Part shown: piece by piece, positions 1-15,635 of the stretch
Position numbering within the stretch: position 1 is the first letter of the stretch
Layout of the letters: every line of letters begins with the position of its first letter
Source of the DNA: Saturnia japonica
Taxonomy: Eukaryota; Arthropoda; Insecta; Lepidoptera; Saturniidae
NCBI GenBank assembly: GCA_033032175.1
Contig: CM065320.1
Coordinates: 1,240,001 to 1,304,000 of the forward strand
Length of the DNA stretch: 64,000 bases
Direction: 5' to 3'
The notes under the pieces: model-generated
The model's database searches: none
What the model was told of the DNA's origin: nothing
What the model saw: the letters and a program-made list of their open reading frames with translations, nothing else
Made by a program: the position numbers and the translations under genes

Positions 1-1484
1 AGACACAATTTAATCAAATGCTGTTAGTTGAATTTAAAAAAATACTTCTTTGTTTGATTGTTCCCTATGAACCCTATCCTATGCATTTCTAAACTATTCA
101 TCTGACATCATTAATCTTATTCATTCTTTCATTTACGAGTAAATCGTGGCCGAACGTTCAGTATTTCTCTTTACGGACATTTTTATGGGGTTGCTAAAAT
201 GAGAAATACATAATTATGCCAATATGAATCCGAAACATAACCAGGATAGGGATGAAAAATTGCGTGCACGTCCGTAAAGGTTTTTGTATTAGTACATCAA
301 GTTTATAACAGATGTCGTGCAAATCTTTACATTTTTCAAGACAACGACAGCGAAGTTGCGGGCAAAAGTTATTATAAAATAAAAGTAGTAGTTACAAGTA
401 CTAATTTAATTATTGAGACGTTTATTAAATTTTCCACACATATGTAAACACTGCAATAAATCTGATCAATTATGTAGAACGTTGAGCGTGATGGCGGCAC
501 AAGCAATTAATTTTTGAAACGAAAAATTAAAACTATGTGTATATCACATCATCGAGTGTCTTTCGCCGTTTCTCTACAGCAATACTTAGTTGCTTGCCTA
601 CAGGACTGATACAGGCCAAAGTATTCGTTTTTTTTTTTTACATCGGCATCGGTATAAAACAATTATTTTTTTCATAATATAAAATCTTATGTTTCATAAT
701 CATAAAATATCGTGATATTCTATGAATTAATGCATTTAATTCATTACGTCATTAATTGTTACACAAGTACCACCAATCCACCATAGTACCTAGACCTACA
801 ATACCACTGACCATACTCAGCGAATGTAAAACATTATTATTATTAGTTAATATATTGATACTGGTTTAAATATTTATTTTATACAGATCTCCTTTTTCTG
901 AAAATAATCTGTGGTTGCCTTTTTTAAACGTACATGTGTGGTTTTTTATAACAACGAAATAAAACAATATTATTCAAAAAATTATTTGTATACATAACAA
1001 TAAAATAAATATTCCACCTGTGGCTTCTTTAGGGAATTGACCTTTGCTTAACAATGGAACACTTTCACGCTGATTTTATTATGATTATTATAAAATAAAT
1101 AACTTAAATCATTCGTATACAATAAGTAGGTATAGCGTAATAGATTAATTAAAGTTTACGACTATTAAAAAAACAAACTCAAGTATTCTATTACCTTAAT
1201 CAAAAATATATTGCAAAATTACATAATATTTTATTTTGTTTACAATTTCACATCACAATAATCGCTTCCAATGTAATTTATTGCACGTCAACTTGTTTAT
1301 TGGTTGCTATGAGTTTCGCCGTGATTTCCCGGAGTTTCTTCCACGAAATATGGTTGCTTCATTTATCCATCGACCTTCATTTTGGCTTGCAAAATTCTTT
1401 TGAATTTTTAACATTTGACTGATAAAAATTAGTAACCATCAATTTAGTAGGTACTTAAGTTATAACTTTTTATTATATACAACT

Positions 1485-1625
1485 AAGGCGGCAAATAATC
1501 ATACGGCCCGCCTGATGGTAAGCGGCTACCATAGCCTATGAACGCTTGTAATACCATAGCTGCTATAGCTGTACAAATTTTAGAAACTCTGTGGGAAAAC
1601 TATACCTTCAAAATTCAAATGTCAA
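1485..1625 (+). repeat. dispersed lepidopteran-type repeat, copy 1
   Basis: The block contains the phrase CGGCCCGCCTGATGGTAAGC followed by a diverged 'accatagcctatg' segment. The second part recurs at 33720-33845, where 'tacggcccgataataaatgg' precedes 'ctaccataacctatgg'. I recognise this as a very common short interspersed sequence in moth genomes. No coding potential is visible and the ends are not defined. Confidence 0.5.
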
Positions 1626-2004
1626 TAGTCAATGAGTTTTTGGCGGGATCTTGATGTAACATGCTGTGGTTCTTATTTTTAATTCATTATCTTAGGTTTT
1701 TGACCCTTTATTGTAATATTGGTGGCATTTTACGTGTTATAGTTTGGTTGTTGTGCATAAATGAAGTGGATTATAAATATAAATTGGAAACATGCATTTT
1801 AAGTTGCAAACATCTTGTTTCAATTCACTTTGAAGATTACAAAAAACGACGAAGACTTAAACAATATTAATACTGGTAAGAAAAACAAAGGAAAAGACTT
1901 AGGCCTTATATAAATTACACTTAATTAGGGAATATCAAACAGAATAATACTTTAATACGTAATGGATTATAAAAATGACGTCTGATGTGGTGCATGATTA
2001 GAAA

Positions 2005-2140
2005 AGACTAGGGATGTAAATTTTTTTAAATCGATTTTTCAAAAACAATTTTTTTTAATAAAATCGATTCAAAAATAATTGATTTTATTCAAAAAAATAA
2101 TCGATTTTTTTAAATAATTGTTTTTTTTTTCATAAATTCT
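2005..2140. repeat. ATCGAT-rich low-complexity repeat
   Basis: The tract starts with TAGGGATGTAAAT and then has repeated ATCGATT cores separated by poly-A and poly-T runs. The same design occurs at 35865-35930, where AGGGATG and CATCCCT bracket it as an inverted pair. It is probably a decayed small palindromic element (MITE-like). The copy here keeps only the left half. Confidence 0.45.
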
Positions 2141-2723
2141 TATGAAATTGAATTATACGCCTGAAATATTCACAATCACCACTTTATTAATTAAATAATC
2201 AATGTTTATCACAGTAATAATCATCAGTCAGTAATAAAATCAACAACAATTAAGTATACAAATATCTAAAAACAAATTACCACATCTTTGTGGGCAAAGA
2301 ATTTAAAAATAGCAGTTTTGGTAAATTTAACGCTGTTTTAAAAGTACAGAAGGGTTATTAAATACCTACTTTCACAAAAAAATGACGTTAGATTCATCAA
2401 AAAAACGACAGTGAATTTTAATCGATTTTTTGTTTTAGAAAATGTTGACACAAGACAGATAAACAAGAAGAAAAAAATAATGAGAACATGGCGTTCTTAA
2501 ATTCGGCCTTTATAAATACATCTGACTTGGGTGCATGGTGTTAGATATCTTAGTATTTTTCTTTCACCAAGAAAAGGAATTGTCATTTGTCAATCTTATG
2601 TCATTTCAATTTGTCAAATTTGCCGCGTTTTTGAAATAAACTATTGAATTCAGAGTAATTTGTATTTTGTTAGTCACAGAAAAAATCTGTGGCTGTGTTT
2701 GTGATAATAATTTTGACGATACG

Positions 2724-5660
<2,937 letters not shown>

Positions 5661-6274
5661 CAAATTAAGATTAATCAGTTACCTTCTTTTTTTGAAATTT
5701 TACACTTTATTGAGTATTATTGTAAATAAACAGCTGAGAAGATTAGTCCTCGAGAAACAATATTTTGTAAGTAATTACCAACAAAGAAGTGATTTATATT
5801 ATGAATAAAAATTATCAGTATTGTAAAAAAATTTATTATTAATATTTTACTGATACTAAAAATAAATCCCCATAGATATTAATGGCGTATCAACCTTACA
5901 ATAAGTAACCCTTATAAATCACCAACATTACACATTTTGTAAAATTTCAACAATATCCAACATAAATATTTCTGTTGTCTTACAGCTAAGCAATACTGCA
6001 TGTACCTTGATGTGTTTTGTACATTATATCATGAATCTAAAGTACAATTACATATTCAAAATGCAAATGAATGAATCCCAATACAAATTAAAACTATGAA
6101 CAATTGTATATTTTAAGAACATGTGTAAATCATACAAAAAAAATCACACAGTACTAAATCATGATAAATCTTTGGGTACCTTACAGTTGCAATACAGAAA
6201 AGAAAAATAATTAATAACTTAGCATTGCTAGGGTCAATGAAAATTTTACAAAATTATTTTTGTGAATTTATTAT

Positions 6275-8528
6275 CAACACATCTGGTCATCTTGAGATGG
6301 CATCTGCAAAAAAGGTATAGATTAAAGGAAACATAACATCATTTTTTTTCTTAATTATTAGTTTACTTGTTATTTTTAATGGTTAGTTAATTATTAATAT
6401 ATACATACATAAATCACGCTTCTTTCCCAAAAGAGTAGGCAGAGACCATGTCCTTCCACTTGCAATCCTGACATACATCTGTCACTTCTTGAACATTATT
6501 CATTAATCTTTTCATGCATGCTCATCAGTTTAAAGTACTCTGACCGGATCTTTCTTCATTCATTCATCTATGCCTTTCTCTTCCAACATTCCCATTTACA
6601 CTCACCTTATAAATTTCTTTAGTCATTCTTCTTTCATTCATCCTCTCTATCCCTTTCTCAATCCGTGTGATTTTTTTTTTCACACCACCAAGTTCTCTTA
6701 TCCTATCACCCTGTTTCACTCCTACTATAGCTCATAGCACTCTCATTTCTATTGCATTTATTCATTAATAAACCAAATATGTTTTCAGATTGTTAATTCT
6801 AATGAAAAAACAAATATGAGTGTACTATAAAATTTATGCACCTTAATTTTAATAAATATTTAATGCAATTTCCTTACCTGTGAAACAGAATCTTCCAATC
6901 TCCTACTAGAGATGGGTAAAGCTGCAAGTTGTTCAACAAGAGCCATGGTCAGCTCAGATTCTACTGTAATTTCTGCCCATAGAGTATCTACAAATATAAA
7001 ATGTTTTGTATAAACATTGTTTCAATTATTATTCCTCTAGGCATAACTACTATCTTAAACTGTATCATCATATAACATCAGAATTTGAATGTGGTCAAAA
7101 ACTGGCCTTTAAACATAATAATTTAAATGGGAATTATGTAAATCACATTAAATTAAAAAAAAAACAATTTACCTCCTATTTGTTCACCTTTGTCAGTTAC
7201 CAAATGAAAATAACCTTTATGAGTGCCAGGTGATGTAGGTGCAACTAATTTTATTGTAACTGTTGTGGAATGTCCCGGCAACAATGAAGGTACATAAACA
7301 GATGTAGCACCAAGAGGTTCACCACCACCTTGTATTAGTCTACAACTGGCTGGCCATTGTTCCAGACCTGTGTTAGCAATGCTCCAACTTTGATCAAAAC
7401 TAAAATACGAAAATAAATAATATTAATTTATATCCTACCATTAACAGTTCTAAACCTTGTTAATTTTACTTATTTATAAATATAAACACATTGCCACAGA
7501 TAAAAAAATTTACTAGTGACAAGCAAATATTTATATTAATAAATCCTGTTTAATGATAAAAAGATGTATGATATAAGAGGTAAGCCAATAAGTTGGATAA
7601 CTTTTGAGTAGACCATAATATAATAAAAATAAATTTATGAAAACAAATTCATGGAATTTGAATGATATGCCAAGGAAATGTGAGCACACCTTTCATGCAA
7701 TTGTACATATTGAAATCATTACCCTAATCAATTAGTTTTTGTTACATAGGTAAGTATTAGATGTCATTGTCTGACATACTTGGTAATGAAATAAAACATT
7801 GTAAGGAATACATGTTATAAATTACTCTTTTCTTCCACTCATCTCAGTACGCTGTTGGAACTACCACAAAATAATTCTATAAAGGTTGCTTTCTTCTTGT
7901 ATATAATAGAACTGAACCCAACAATTATAGCAGACTCATCAGATAACACAGCCAGAGCTTTGTTCGTTTTGTATAAGTTTTTATCATTATTCACACATAG
8001 CCTACAAGTTTAGATAGTATGCCAATATTTCTAATACTTTACTGTCTTTATTTTAAACAGTAGTTTAGTTTATTACCAAGTTCCAGGATTTACTGCACTT
8101 GTTGGGCTTTCTGTTGCTTTTAATGACATTGATGGTAATTTTGGAGTAGTGTAGTCTAAATAACAACATATTGCAGCTTGTAAATTCCTGAAAAAAACAA
8201 CATAGGTTTTCATAACATTAACAATAGTATATTATGCAAAAACAACACATTACATATGATAATTAACATAGAATATAATATGATGACATATTATCCTTAA
8301 AAAGCACTTTTAAATATCATAATATTTCTGGAACTAAACAATAAAAAATATATATTACCAATTACTCATATCTAAAAAAAAACTAGCTGTGTTATAGTTC
8401 AGATTAGGGCCTAAGAGCCTCTGCATTTGATTTATCAGTTCTTCTCGATCTGTAGTGTTCATACAACTGAATTGTAATAATAAATTTTGATCTATTTCGC
8501 CAGATAACGAAGAACCGTCGATATCCAT
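6275..8528 (-). CDS. ILRUN / C6orf106 homologue, UBA-like plus NBR1-like (FW) domain protein, 5 exons
   Basis: Exons on the minus strand: 8528-8359, 8187-8077, 7399-7173, 6987-6878 and 6304-6275. Every boundary has GT..AG and the phases join to 215 residues. The N-terminal part (about residues 8-62) with LLLQFSCMNTTDREEL, QRLLGPNLN and ASFFLDMSNWNLQAAI matches the UBA-like helix bundle of ILRUN. Residues of about 95-185, with SWSIANTGLEQWP, LIQGGGEPLG and TSPGTHKGYFHLVTD, match the NBR1-like immunoglobulin fold. In vertebrates ILRUN binds p300/CBP and IRF3 and damps antiviral and inflammatory transcription; the role in this animal is inferred only. The last exon codes nine residues, which is short but has a good acceptor. 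Start 8528 is the first ATG of the conserved block. Confidence 0.9.
6395..6775 (-). mobile_element. 3' end fragment of an RTE-type LINE
   Basis: Read on the minus strand the segment ends with the stretch corresponding to the last part of an RTE ORF2 and its tail. On the plus strand it shows 'aatcacgcttctttcccaaa' then 'agagtaggcagagaccatg', a sequence I know from moth RTE tails. It is 5'-truncated and frame-broken. It lies inside intron 4 of the ILRUN homologue. Confidence 0.6.
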
Positions 8529-8689
8529 TGTTATGTATAAATAAATAAATCGCAAAACACTTTAATTCACCACTATAAAAAATAATGACATGCCCTTTGT
8601 TTATGTACGTCAGCTGACTTAAAGAAAGTATAGTTGTACTAGGTGCTGTTCAACCAAATCTTGGAAAATTAACAAATCGGTTATTAACA

Positions 8690-8845
8690 ATGAATTCAAA
8701 TATTTTTAAAGTTTTTTTTACTGAATTAAGAATATTAAGAATGCGACATACAATCCCAAAATTTAGGACAACCACAAGTGATCACTGTACAGTACACCAT
8801 AGACAAATAACTAAAGCACTAGAGGTGGGCGATTATGAGATTTAA
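8690..8845 (+). CDS. small ORF, 51 residues, head-to-head with ILRUN homologue
   Basis: An ATG at 8690 opens 51 codons ending in TAA at 8843. The start lies 161 bases from the divergent ILRUN start, as in a shared bidirectional promoter. The first 30 residues are rich in Arg, Phe and Leu with no acidic residue except one Glu (MNSNIFKVFF, LRILRMRH), which resembles a mitochondrial targeting peptide. An internal GAG|GTGGGC could be a splice donor, so this may be a first exon. I do not recognise the family. It could be a chance frame. Confidence 0.25.
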   Translation: MNSNIFKVFFTELRILRMRHTIPKFRTTTSDHCTVHHRQITKALEVGDYEI

Positions 8846-9188
8846 TGCTGCCAACTCTGAAATGTACTTGGTCGAAGAATTCATCAAAAAATACGATACA
8901 TATATCGCAAATACGTAATAATGTATAATTAAAATACGGTAGAAAAATTTTAAGGGAAAAACAATAGCGATAAGTCTCTCTGAATTAGATAGATATATGT
9001 AACTTTAACGTAACATAATATTATATAAAAACGATATGTCGACGCATACAACACGTCGAATAAACGAAAAATGCACTAGGTTTGTCGCCGAAAGCGCTAC
9101 AAAGACAGCACTGTAGCCAAATAAGTTGCTAGGTAAAAACTAAGTAAATTAAGTTCTAAGTATTCATCTAAATTCAAATCATACTACA

Positions 9189-10036
9189 TGTTGGGTATGC
9201 GTCACTTCCCTTCTGAGTGAGGGGGGTGACGCTTCCCCGGCTTGGACAGGCGTTTTTGTTGCGCCGGATGCCCGTTTCGTAGAAGCCGCGCCGTACGGAT
9301 GCCAGTGAGGCGAGATGGTAGTGAGGAGTCCGGGGGTGCAATAATGCACGACCGCTCGAGGTGCCGGGTCTTCAATGAAAGTCGAACTCTTCAATGTACT
9401 GCTCGCAGGACGACCAAAGTATTCTTCTTGTTGTTCTTGTAGTTATTTGTACTCGATGATTTGCGCCGTGCCCCATACGGCGCCTCTTCGAGTTTAAGAA
9501 GTTCGGAGAATTACCGTAAGGAGAGCCCCGCTGTATTTCGTACTTTTATGTTTGTTTTCACTTTGGTCGCCCTGATAATTGCTCTATATTTATCTCTTTA
9601 TATACATTGTGCACACATGTCATATACCAAAATATTCCTTAATGTAATAGCTATCCATTAAACATTGACATATTACATACATCAAGTACAAATTACATAT
9701 ATGAACTAAAAACGATGTAATTTACGGGTGGTACACAGCTTTCCGTTCGTAAACTTACTGTGACATAGAATATTATTACTGTATCCACTTATTCTATGCA
9801 TTTACTTATTTTATAACAATTCTATTTTCATATATGTAACAAACAATACATAAGCATTTATATACAACTCAATACATAACCGGTAACTTATAATGTAGCG
9901 TAGTCGCTAATATTTCTCTATAATTTTATCTATCTCAAAGTATTTTATCATGACACATAGTACACAACGCATAAACACAATAATATAACATAATAACCTA
10001 ACACAAGACGCGATAATAACAGTTCTGTCGCCAACG
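9189..10036 (+). mobile_element. solo LTR, family X, copy 1, with 5-bp target duplication
   Basis: The segment starts TGTTGG and ends CCAACG, close to a TGTTGG/CCAACA inverted terminus. It is flanked on both sides by CTACA (9184-9188 and 10037-10041), a 5-bp direct repeat expected of LTR-retroelement integration. A diverged second copy lies at 49162-49948 in the same orientation, sharing the phrases 'gcgtcacttccc', 'aggacgaccaaa' and 'cactttggtcgccctg'. No internal retroelement coding is adjacent on either side, so this is a solo LTR made by LTR-LTR recombination. The superfamily is not determined. Confidence 0.75.
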
Positions 10037-10274
10037 CTACACCTATTACATTCGTTAGCGTAATATCTCCAAGTTGGTATCGCTCTATTGAGGAAATATT
10101 GGACATTTTTTATAGGTAGGTAATTTAAGAATGTCAATGTCTTGTCGATGTCGAATTCATAATAAAATATATAGTGGTATTATAGAAAAAATGGCTTCTG
10201 TGTTTCTATTTATTAAAAATCCCCATAGCACGCTTCCACTGCGCAAGCAAAAAGACTGATAATACGTCTCCAAT

Positions 10275-10640
10275 ATGGAAAAATACCTACCAATATTAAA
10301 GGAAGGTGATTCGTTCTCGAAATGGAAATTTCGACCAAAAATTTTACTTCAAGAAAAGGAAGTTGACCATACTATAAATAATTTATATGATAAAGATAAA
10401 GACGAAAACTTCTTAAAGAATGACAACAAAGCAAAGTTCCTTATAGTACAGTGCCTCAGTGATTCAGAAATTTATTGGAATAGGAAGTAGAATAGAAAAA
10501 GAAGACAAGATATGTTATTTGATAACCGCAATGCCACCTTAGCACGAAGCAGTTATAACATCTATTGAAACTATGTCCATCGATAGCAAGATAAGTATTT
10601 AATTCATTAAGGCAAGGTTGTTGGATGCTGAAATAAAGTT
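10275..10640 (+). pseudogene. Copia-type gag fragment, frame-broken
   Basis: The first frame (10275-10490) begins MEKYLPILKEGDSFSKWKFR and contains AKFLIVQCLSDSEI. These correspond to the 'W-K-F-R' and 'A-x-x-I-I-V-x-C-L-S-D' blocks of Copia gag. The next frame continues with EDKICYLITAMPP, SIETMSIDSK and IKARLLDAEIK, matching the downstream gag helices, after one frameshift and with extra stops. Protease and pol are absent. It is an old relic. Confidence 0.7.
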
Positions 10641-10649
10641 TGGAAATAA

Positions 10650-11552
10650 AGAATCAACATTTTAACAAGCATTCTCATTGTATACGCTGTATATTTATAA
10701 TTAGAAATTAAAACCGAAGATATCAAAAAAAAAAATAAAACTCTAACTAAAATAACAATTATCCTTAAACGACCAAAATGTGGGTAACTAGTAACTACGA
10801 GATAACTACGCAAGTGTGCAACGCTCGTCTGTCCCTGAAGCCAAGAACGAAGTGGCCGAGGCGTTGTGTTCGCTGCGCCCGCCGCCACCTCAACCTCCTC
10901 CCCGACCACTCTGAGCTTGTAGCGACGTGAAACAGCAAGCCACGCCCCCTTATTGAGTTTTCTACTCTAAGATGGCCTCTCCTGACGGCGGCGCGTCCTC
11001 GCCCGCACTTTACTCAGAGTGGGAGAATGGATGCGATTGCTGACCTTCAGAAACTGGACCATGTATCACTTTCTCACCAAGTGGATGCTCCTTACTGCTT
11101 GACTAGTTCTGATTACTATCATCAGTCACGTCATTTTCGCCTGAAAGTCATATTGTTTCGATTAGTTCAGCAGACAAAAGTACAAAATCCAGTTGAAAGT
11201 AAATGCGATTCAATTACTTTCAGAATATTCGGACATAGCCCTCGGGATTATCCAAGATGAACAAGCTCATTTTTACGTGAGCGTGGCAGAGCCCTCAGGA
11301 TGCCCACTGTGCATTGCCCTCAGGACACAGCAGAGGAGTACTGATCAGGTACTCCACACGTACTGGTGCTGAGCGCTCACTGTACACCGTACCTTAGTGA
11401 AGGCTAACCGTTCTGGATGGCCTTCACCCTCCCAACATCGAACAGAGCCAAATTATGCAAAAGTGTCTGTAGAGCAAAGCCCTCAGGATGCTCGCTGTAT
11501 AAGTTCCGTGCACAATAATACATTAAAACATTACTAAACCCACATAAGAGTA
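10650..11552. other. unassigned repeat-derived sequence with a GC-rich patch
   Basis: No gene is supported. A GC-rich patch at about 10800-11030 stands out from the AT-rich surroundings and includes runs such as GCGCCCGCCGCCACC. A plus-strand frame at 11027-11260 has no recognisable motif. The phrase 'gccctcagga' recurs three times between 11290 and 11485, suggesting internally repeated non-coding sequence, perhaps part of a retroelement untranslated region. Confidence 0.4.
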
Positions 11553-14500
11553 TTAGCAACTATGAACAAACATGCAAAGTAAAATGCGAGAAAACACAGT
11601 CATATAGGGTAAACAGCCCGCAGTTTGTTCACCCATAGGATCGTCCCGCAGTCCGTCCTCTGCATGAATGGCACATAAACCGCTGTTTGTCATATACTGG
11701 GTCGCAGCCTGAGTGTTCTTCCCGTAGGATCCGCATAGCAGACGTAGCTCGTAGCGTCCACTCGGGAGCACACGCACCACTCCGTAGGAGCCCCGAATAC
11801 CAGGATCTAGTTTTCCAGTAAACTGCTGGAGTTGTTCGCCAGCGTTGTGACCTGCCTTCCGGAGCAGCAGTCACCAGCGTTGCGACCAGTCTGAGCAGTC
11901 GCCAGCGCGATCTGCCGAGACCAAAGCCCTGCAGATCACCACACGCATGTCATATCCAAGACAAGCACACGTCTCAGTAGCACTCCCAGCAGCCACTTCA
12001 CGCGCAGTGAAAGAATCACCAGCCACTTTACATCATTCACATCATCACGCGAAGCACTCACTACAAAATAATGTCCACACAGTAAACTGTTCGGTCAACC
12101 TGACCAATAGATTCACACTTTCGTAATATGACGAAATCATTGTGATAGTCGATGAAGTAGGTATATCAAACTTTTCCAATCGTTCTTCATCTCAATTAAA
12201 CGGCACACCCTTGTGAGTCACATTCGCTATACAAGCTGTCTGGAGAGAGTAGCCATGTATATAACGCCTGAAATATCCTGCAAGACTTCAGAACTGCCTT
12301 ACCTCCCTTACGTCGTTCGGTACCAGTGCTTTGACTAGGGCTTCGACTTTGTGCCCGCTCAGCTTAACTTTACCTTTACTGATCGTTCGACCAAAATACT
12401 CTTATTCTGACGTCAAAAATACTTTTTTTATTTGATTGATGGAAAACCCTACCCTTAGTCAATGTTTCAAGAACCTCACGAAAGGTTTCTAACCCTTCCG
12501 AAATAGTATTACTAGGCAGTAAAAATGACCTACGTATACAAAAGCCCAACCTGCGTCTATATGAGGACGTAACGTGTTCGAAATTATTCGCTGATAAACA
12601 ACGGCGACGTTGGCTAAGCCGTATGGCATTTTCAGGTACTCATAGTGACCCTCCGGTGTCACGAACCTTGTGCAATGAATTGATTCACTGTCTAACTTGA
12701 TTTGAGGAAGTCCCGTAGCCATGTCAAGACATGTCTGTATTTAGCTTTGCCTAGGCAATCGATATGATCATCTATTAATGGGAGTGGATAGTGATCTTTA
12801 ACAGTGTTCGCGTTTAAAATCAACACATAACCGATTACTACAATCCTTTTTCTTGACGAGTAAAATCGGGCTGAATAATTCATATTTCGATTCACTTATA
12901 ACACTCTTAGCTTGCAGGTCTTTAATAATTTCCCTAACACGAAGTTTTTCATCATATGAGATTTTGTAAGGTCGATACACTACCGAGGTTTCGTTATGTA
13001 AGCGAATGTGCATAGAACCTGTCCGTACAGTAGTTGTGGCTGTACCTACAATGAGATAATCAGTAAACTCTTTAATAACACTCATCAAACGTTCCCGATC
13101 TTCGTCTCTCAACGGGGTATCGATTGGTATATCACATTTTATAGAATTAACTTTTTCGGCTCGTGTCATGCACTGCACTCCCTGCGTTCTTATGTAAGCA
13201 ACTCCCTGCCTATTTAAGACGTCAGTGCCAACAATTACTGTGTGCTCAAAAACCTATCAGACACGACGTGAAAATCAACTTATATAGCGTTATCTCAAGG
13301 AACTCAACTACTAACAGAGCGCAGTATGATGTTTCTACTTGCTGACTGCCTGTGACACGTAAAAAAAGGGAAAAAAGGCGTCTGCGTGCATTGAAAATGT
13401 TTCGCCACAGATTCAGTAATCAAGGAAATAGTCGACTCACTAGCCACTATCTATAAGAATATCTACTGGAATGCTTTGAATCACCGCAGTAGCAATGTAA
13501 TTTTCTTATATTTGTTTACCATTTCGTGACATAAATTAACGTTCGACTTACCGCAAGACTCAGCACGCTGCTTGTTAAGGCAATCCTAGACTTTATGGCC
13601 GATTTTCTAACAAAAAAAAAAGGTTGTGCCATAACAAGTATCTATTTAGATTCGCAGCACCGGCGGATGGAGATTCAGTGTTAGATCTATCCAACCTTGC
13701 TCGTTTGTTACATGATAATCGCTTGTGACCAAAGCCTCCACAAGAAAAACATTTTATGTTTAATTCGCTACGATTTCGTTTCCGCGAACTAGCTTTATGA
13801 ATATTATGGCAAGAACGAACAGACGTAGTTTGAGTGGATTTTGTATAGATTGATAAAAAGTTAACTAAATCATCGGGTAGCAATTTAGCGTTCGTAGCAG
13901 CGGCTCAGATATGAGCGTCCGTTATACCGAGAATCACTATAGCCGTAATTAGCTCGTCACTAATCCCGTTTACAATACGTAATCGTAAAAGGGAACCCCT
14001 AGCATACTCCGGGTGTAGGGTAGTGTTCAGAATAGGTATTCATTACGTCATATGGAATATTTGCAATGTCTAAACGCTTAGGGCACAGGGTTTTAAATTC
14101 TTGCTTGAAATTTGTTCAACCACGGTCATTACTGACCAACTCGATTTACCATAATTTTGCGTCTCCTCTAAGATAAATTACCTACACGCGTTAAACATTC
14201 ACGATCGTCCCAGTTATTTATACGTTGCACATGATTTTTTACTTCATCACACAACAAATCGAAGTCATGCAACGAAGGATCGCAATTCGATATAAAAAAG
14301 TAGTTTGATCTTACCGGAATTGCACGATTGCACTCACGAGCTTTTCTGTCACCTCTTTCATAATCATTTCTGTACCGGTAGTTGCTGACAACTAACTCGA
14401 ACACCGGGCAGATAAATCTGTACTCGTATCACACGACACAGCGCTCCCCGGCACATCGCTCGCTGGTCCCGCCGCAGTGGCGCCGTGTGCCAAATCGATC

Positions 14501-14757
14501 GCAGGTACCGCCGGTCTCGCCGTAGTGGTGCCGTGCGTTGGCCGCACGCTCGGTTTTGTCGTACCACCGTCACTCCTACTACCGAACCTAGAACTATATT
14601 CCAAAGCGTTTAAACGGTTCAAAATCACTTGAAGTTGCTTTTCTAATCCAGGGATAGGCGTACGATCACGTTTCTGACTCTTACGTTTACTTTTATCGGA
14701 CATATTTACAAAAACAAATTCACAAAACGTTAATAATTACACGATTTACCACACCAC
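11553..14757 (-). mobile_element. decayed Gypsy (Ty3) retrotransposon, minus strand
   Basis: Gag starts at 14703 (MSDKSKRKSQKRDRTPIPG). Further gag follows at 14404-14168, and a zinc knuckle CFSCGGFGHKRLSC (C-x2-C-x4-H-x4-C) sits near 13760. Reverse transcriptase follows with RPYKISYDEK, FSPILLVKKKD and NRLCVDF at 13178-12800, then HYPLPLIDDHIDCLGKAKY and HYEYLKMPYGLANV. The YVDD box is altered to YVGH. RT continues in broken frames to about 12240. A C-terminal pol piece with VRVLPSGRYELRLL and TQAATQYM lies at 11780-11690. RNase H and most of integrase are missing between them. Many stops and shifts show an old, inactive copy. Confidence 0.8.
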
Positions 14758-15065
14758 GAATACTTGTCAATTTCATACTAAAAAAAACTAGTAACAAAAT
14801 AAAAACCTCGAGTAACCCGATTTTTGCTAACCCATTTTACTAAGTTCAAATGTTTTTTATTAGCACAAGCTCTAGGTTGGTTCTTAATTTTACGGCAAAA
14901 TGATGAGAGAGATGGATAGTGGACATGTTTGCCATGAGCGACCGAGACAGATAGTGACGTCACGCAGTGAGACAGAGATGCGTCTGACACCAGTTAGTAC
15001 GTTTCGCTCATTCATCTACTGCGCACCTTTCCGTATTCGGTATTCGTATTGATTTAGTACTGACA

Positions 15066-15190
15066 ACTTTGACTTCTCTTTTTGGACTAGGATTTTTGTG
15101 AATTGGACTTGTTGATTACACACCGGCAACTTTGGCTTTTCTCTTTTGGAATTGGACTTTTGTGTTGGCATCCTTGTTATCTACCATTCT
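15066..15190 (+). repeat. two-unit imperfect tandem repeat, about 62 bp period
   Basis: The segment beginning CAACTTTGACTTCTC at 15066 is repeated in diverged form as CAACTTTGGCTTTTCTC at 15128. Both are followed by a GGACTNNGATTTTTGTG-like stretch. It lies between the left inverted end and the transposase start of element A, where mariner elements carry their short 5' leader. Confidence 0.55.
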
Positions 15191-15374
15191 TGCGCTACAC
15201 TTCACAAGAATATGCGAACATGCACCTCATTTATGGGGAACGCAAATGCAACGCAAGTGCCGCCACTAGACTTTATCGTGAAATATATCTAAATTTAGAG
15301 CGCTATCCGGATCATCGCGTGTTTGTTAATGTGCACCGTTCATTCACGGAGGGTGGCCATTTCCCGGGCATAAA
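15185..15374 (+). pseudogene. element A transposase, N-terminal part
   Basis: The frame contains YTSQEYANMHLIYGERKCNA and LERYPDHRVFVNVHRSF. It matches the DUF4817-type helix-turn-helix N-terminus seen in many insect IS630/Tc1/mariner transposases, and parallels EYGNMLMCLGEARRNASRAL in the palindromic element at 16.9-18.1 kb. Coding breaks off at the GGGCATAAA sequence (15366-15374). The same nine bases recur at 23940, where transposase coding resumes. Confidence 0.75.
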
Positions 15375-15635
15375 CATGCCAAGTAATCTTCATACAAAAA
15401 ATAATAACGCTACGTAGTGTCAATTGACACACTAGAGTTCGTCGTCTCTATCTCTTTGTCATCTATCCTTGTTGTTGAAAATTGAATTGTCTGAAATCAG
15501 TAACAGAGTACATACGTTCATTTCAAACTTTTGTACAAGTATAATTTTGTTAATTAAAAGTTTACAGGGTTTACTTTGTAGTGAAAATAGAGTGAATTGT
15601 GTTTACTTTTAACATAAAACATATTGTTTGTAAAC

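Larger units (their letters stand above)
1..2460. other. AT-rich non-coding flank upstream of thymidylate synthase
   Basis: No gene can be supported here. Open frames are short, lack splice context and have biased AT composition. A 10-base inverted pair (CTTTACGGAC near 168, GTCCGTAAAG near 269) may be the remnant of a small inverted-repeat element. A dispersed repeat at 1485-1625 and an ATCGAT-rich tract at 2005-2140 are listed separately. Confidence 0.6.

Noticed and set aside
2667..2723. An upstream extension of thymidylate synthase from a TTG codon.
   Set aside because: There is no ATG in this stretch, and the ATG at 2724 gives a normal N-terminus for the family.
14757..15065. Reading the left inverted end of element A as the 5' LTR of the Gypsy at 11.5-14.7 kb.
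   Set aside because: No matching 3' LTR lies near 11.5 kb, the partner copy is inverted at 24.94-25.11 kb, and both stop at TA; a TIR is simpler, though the LTR reading is not fully excluded.
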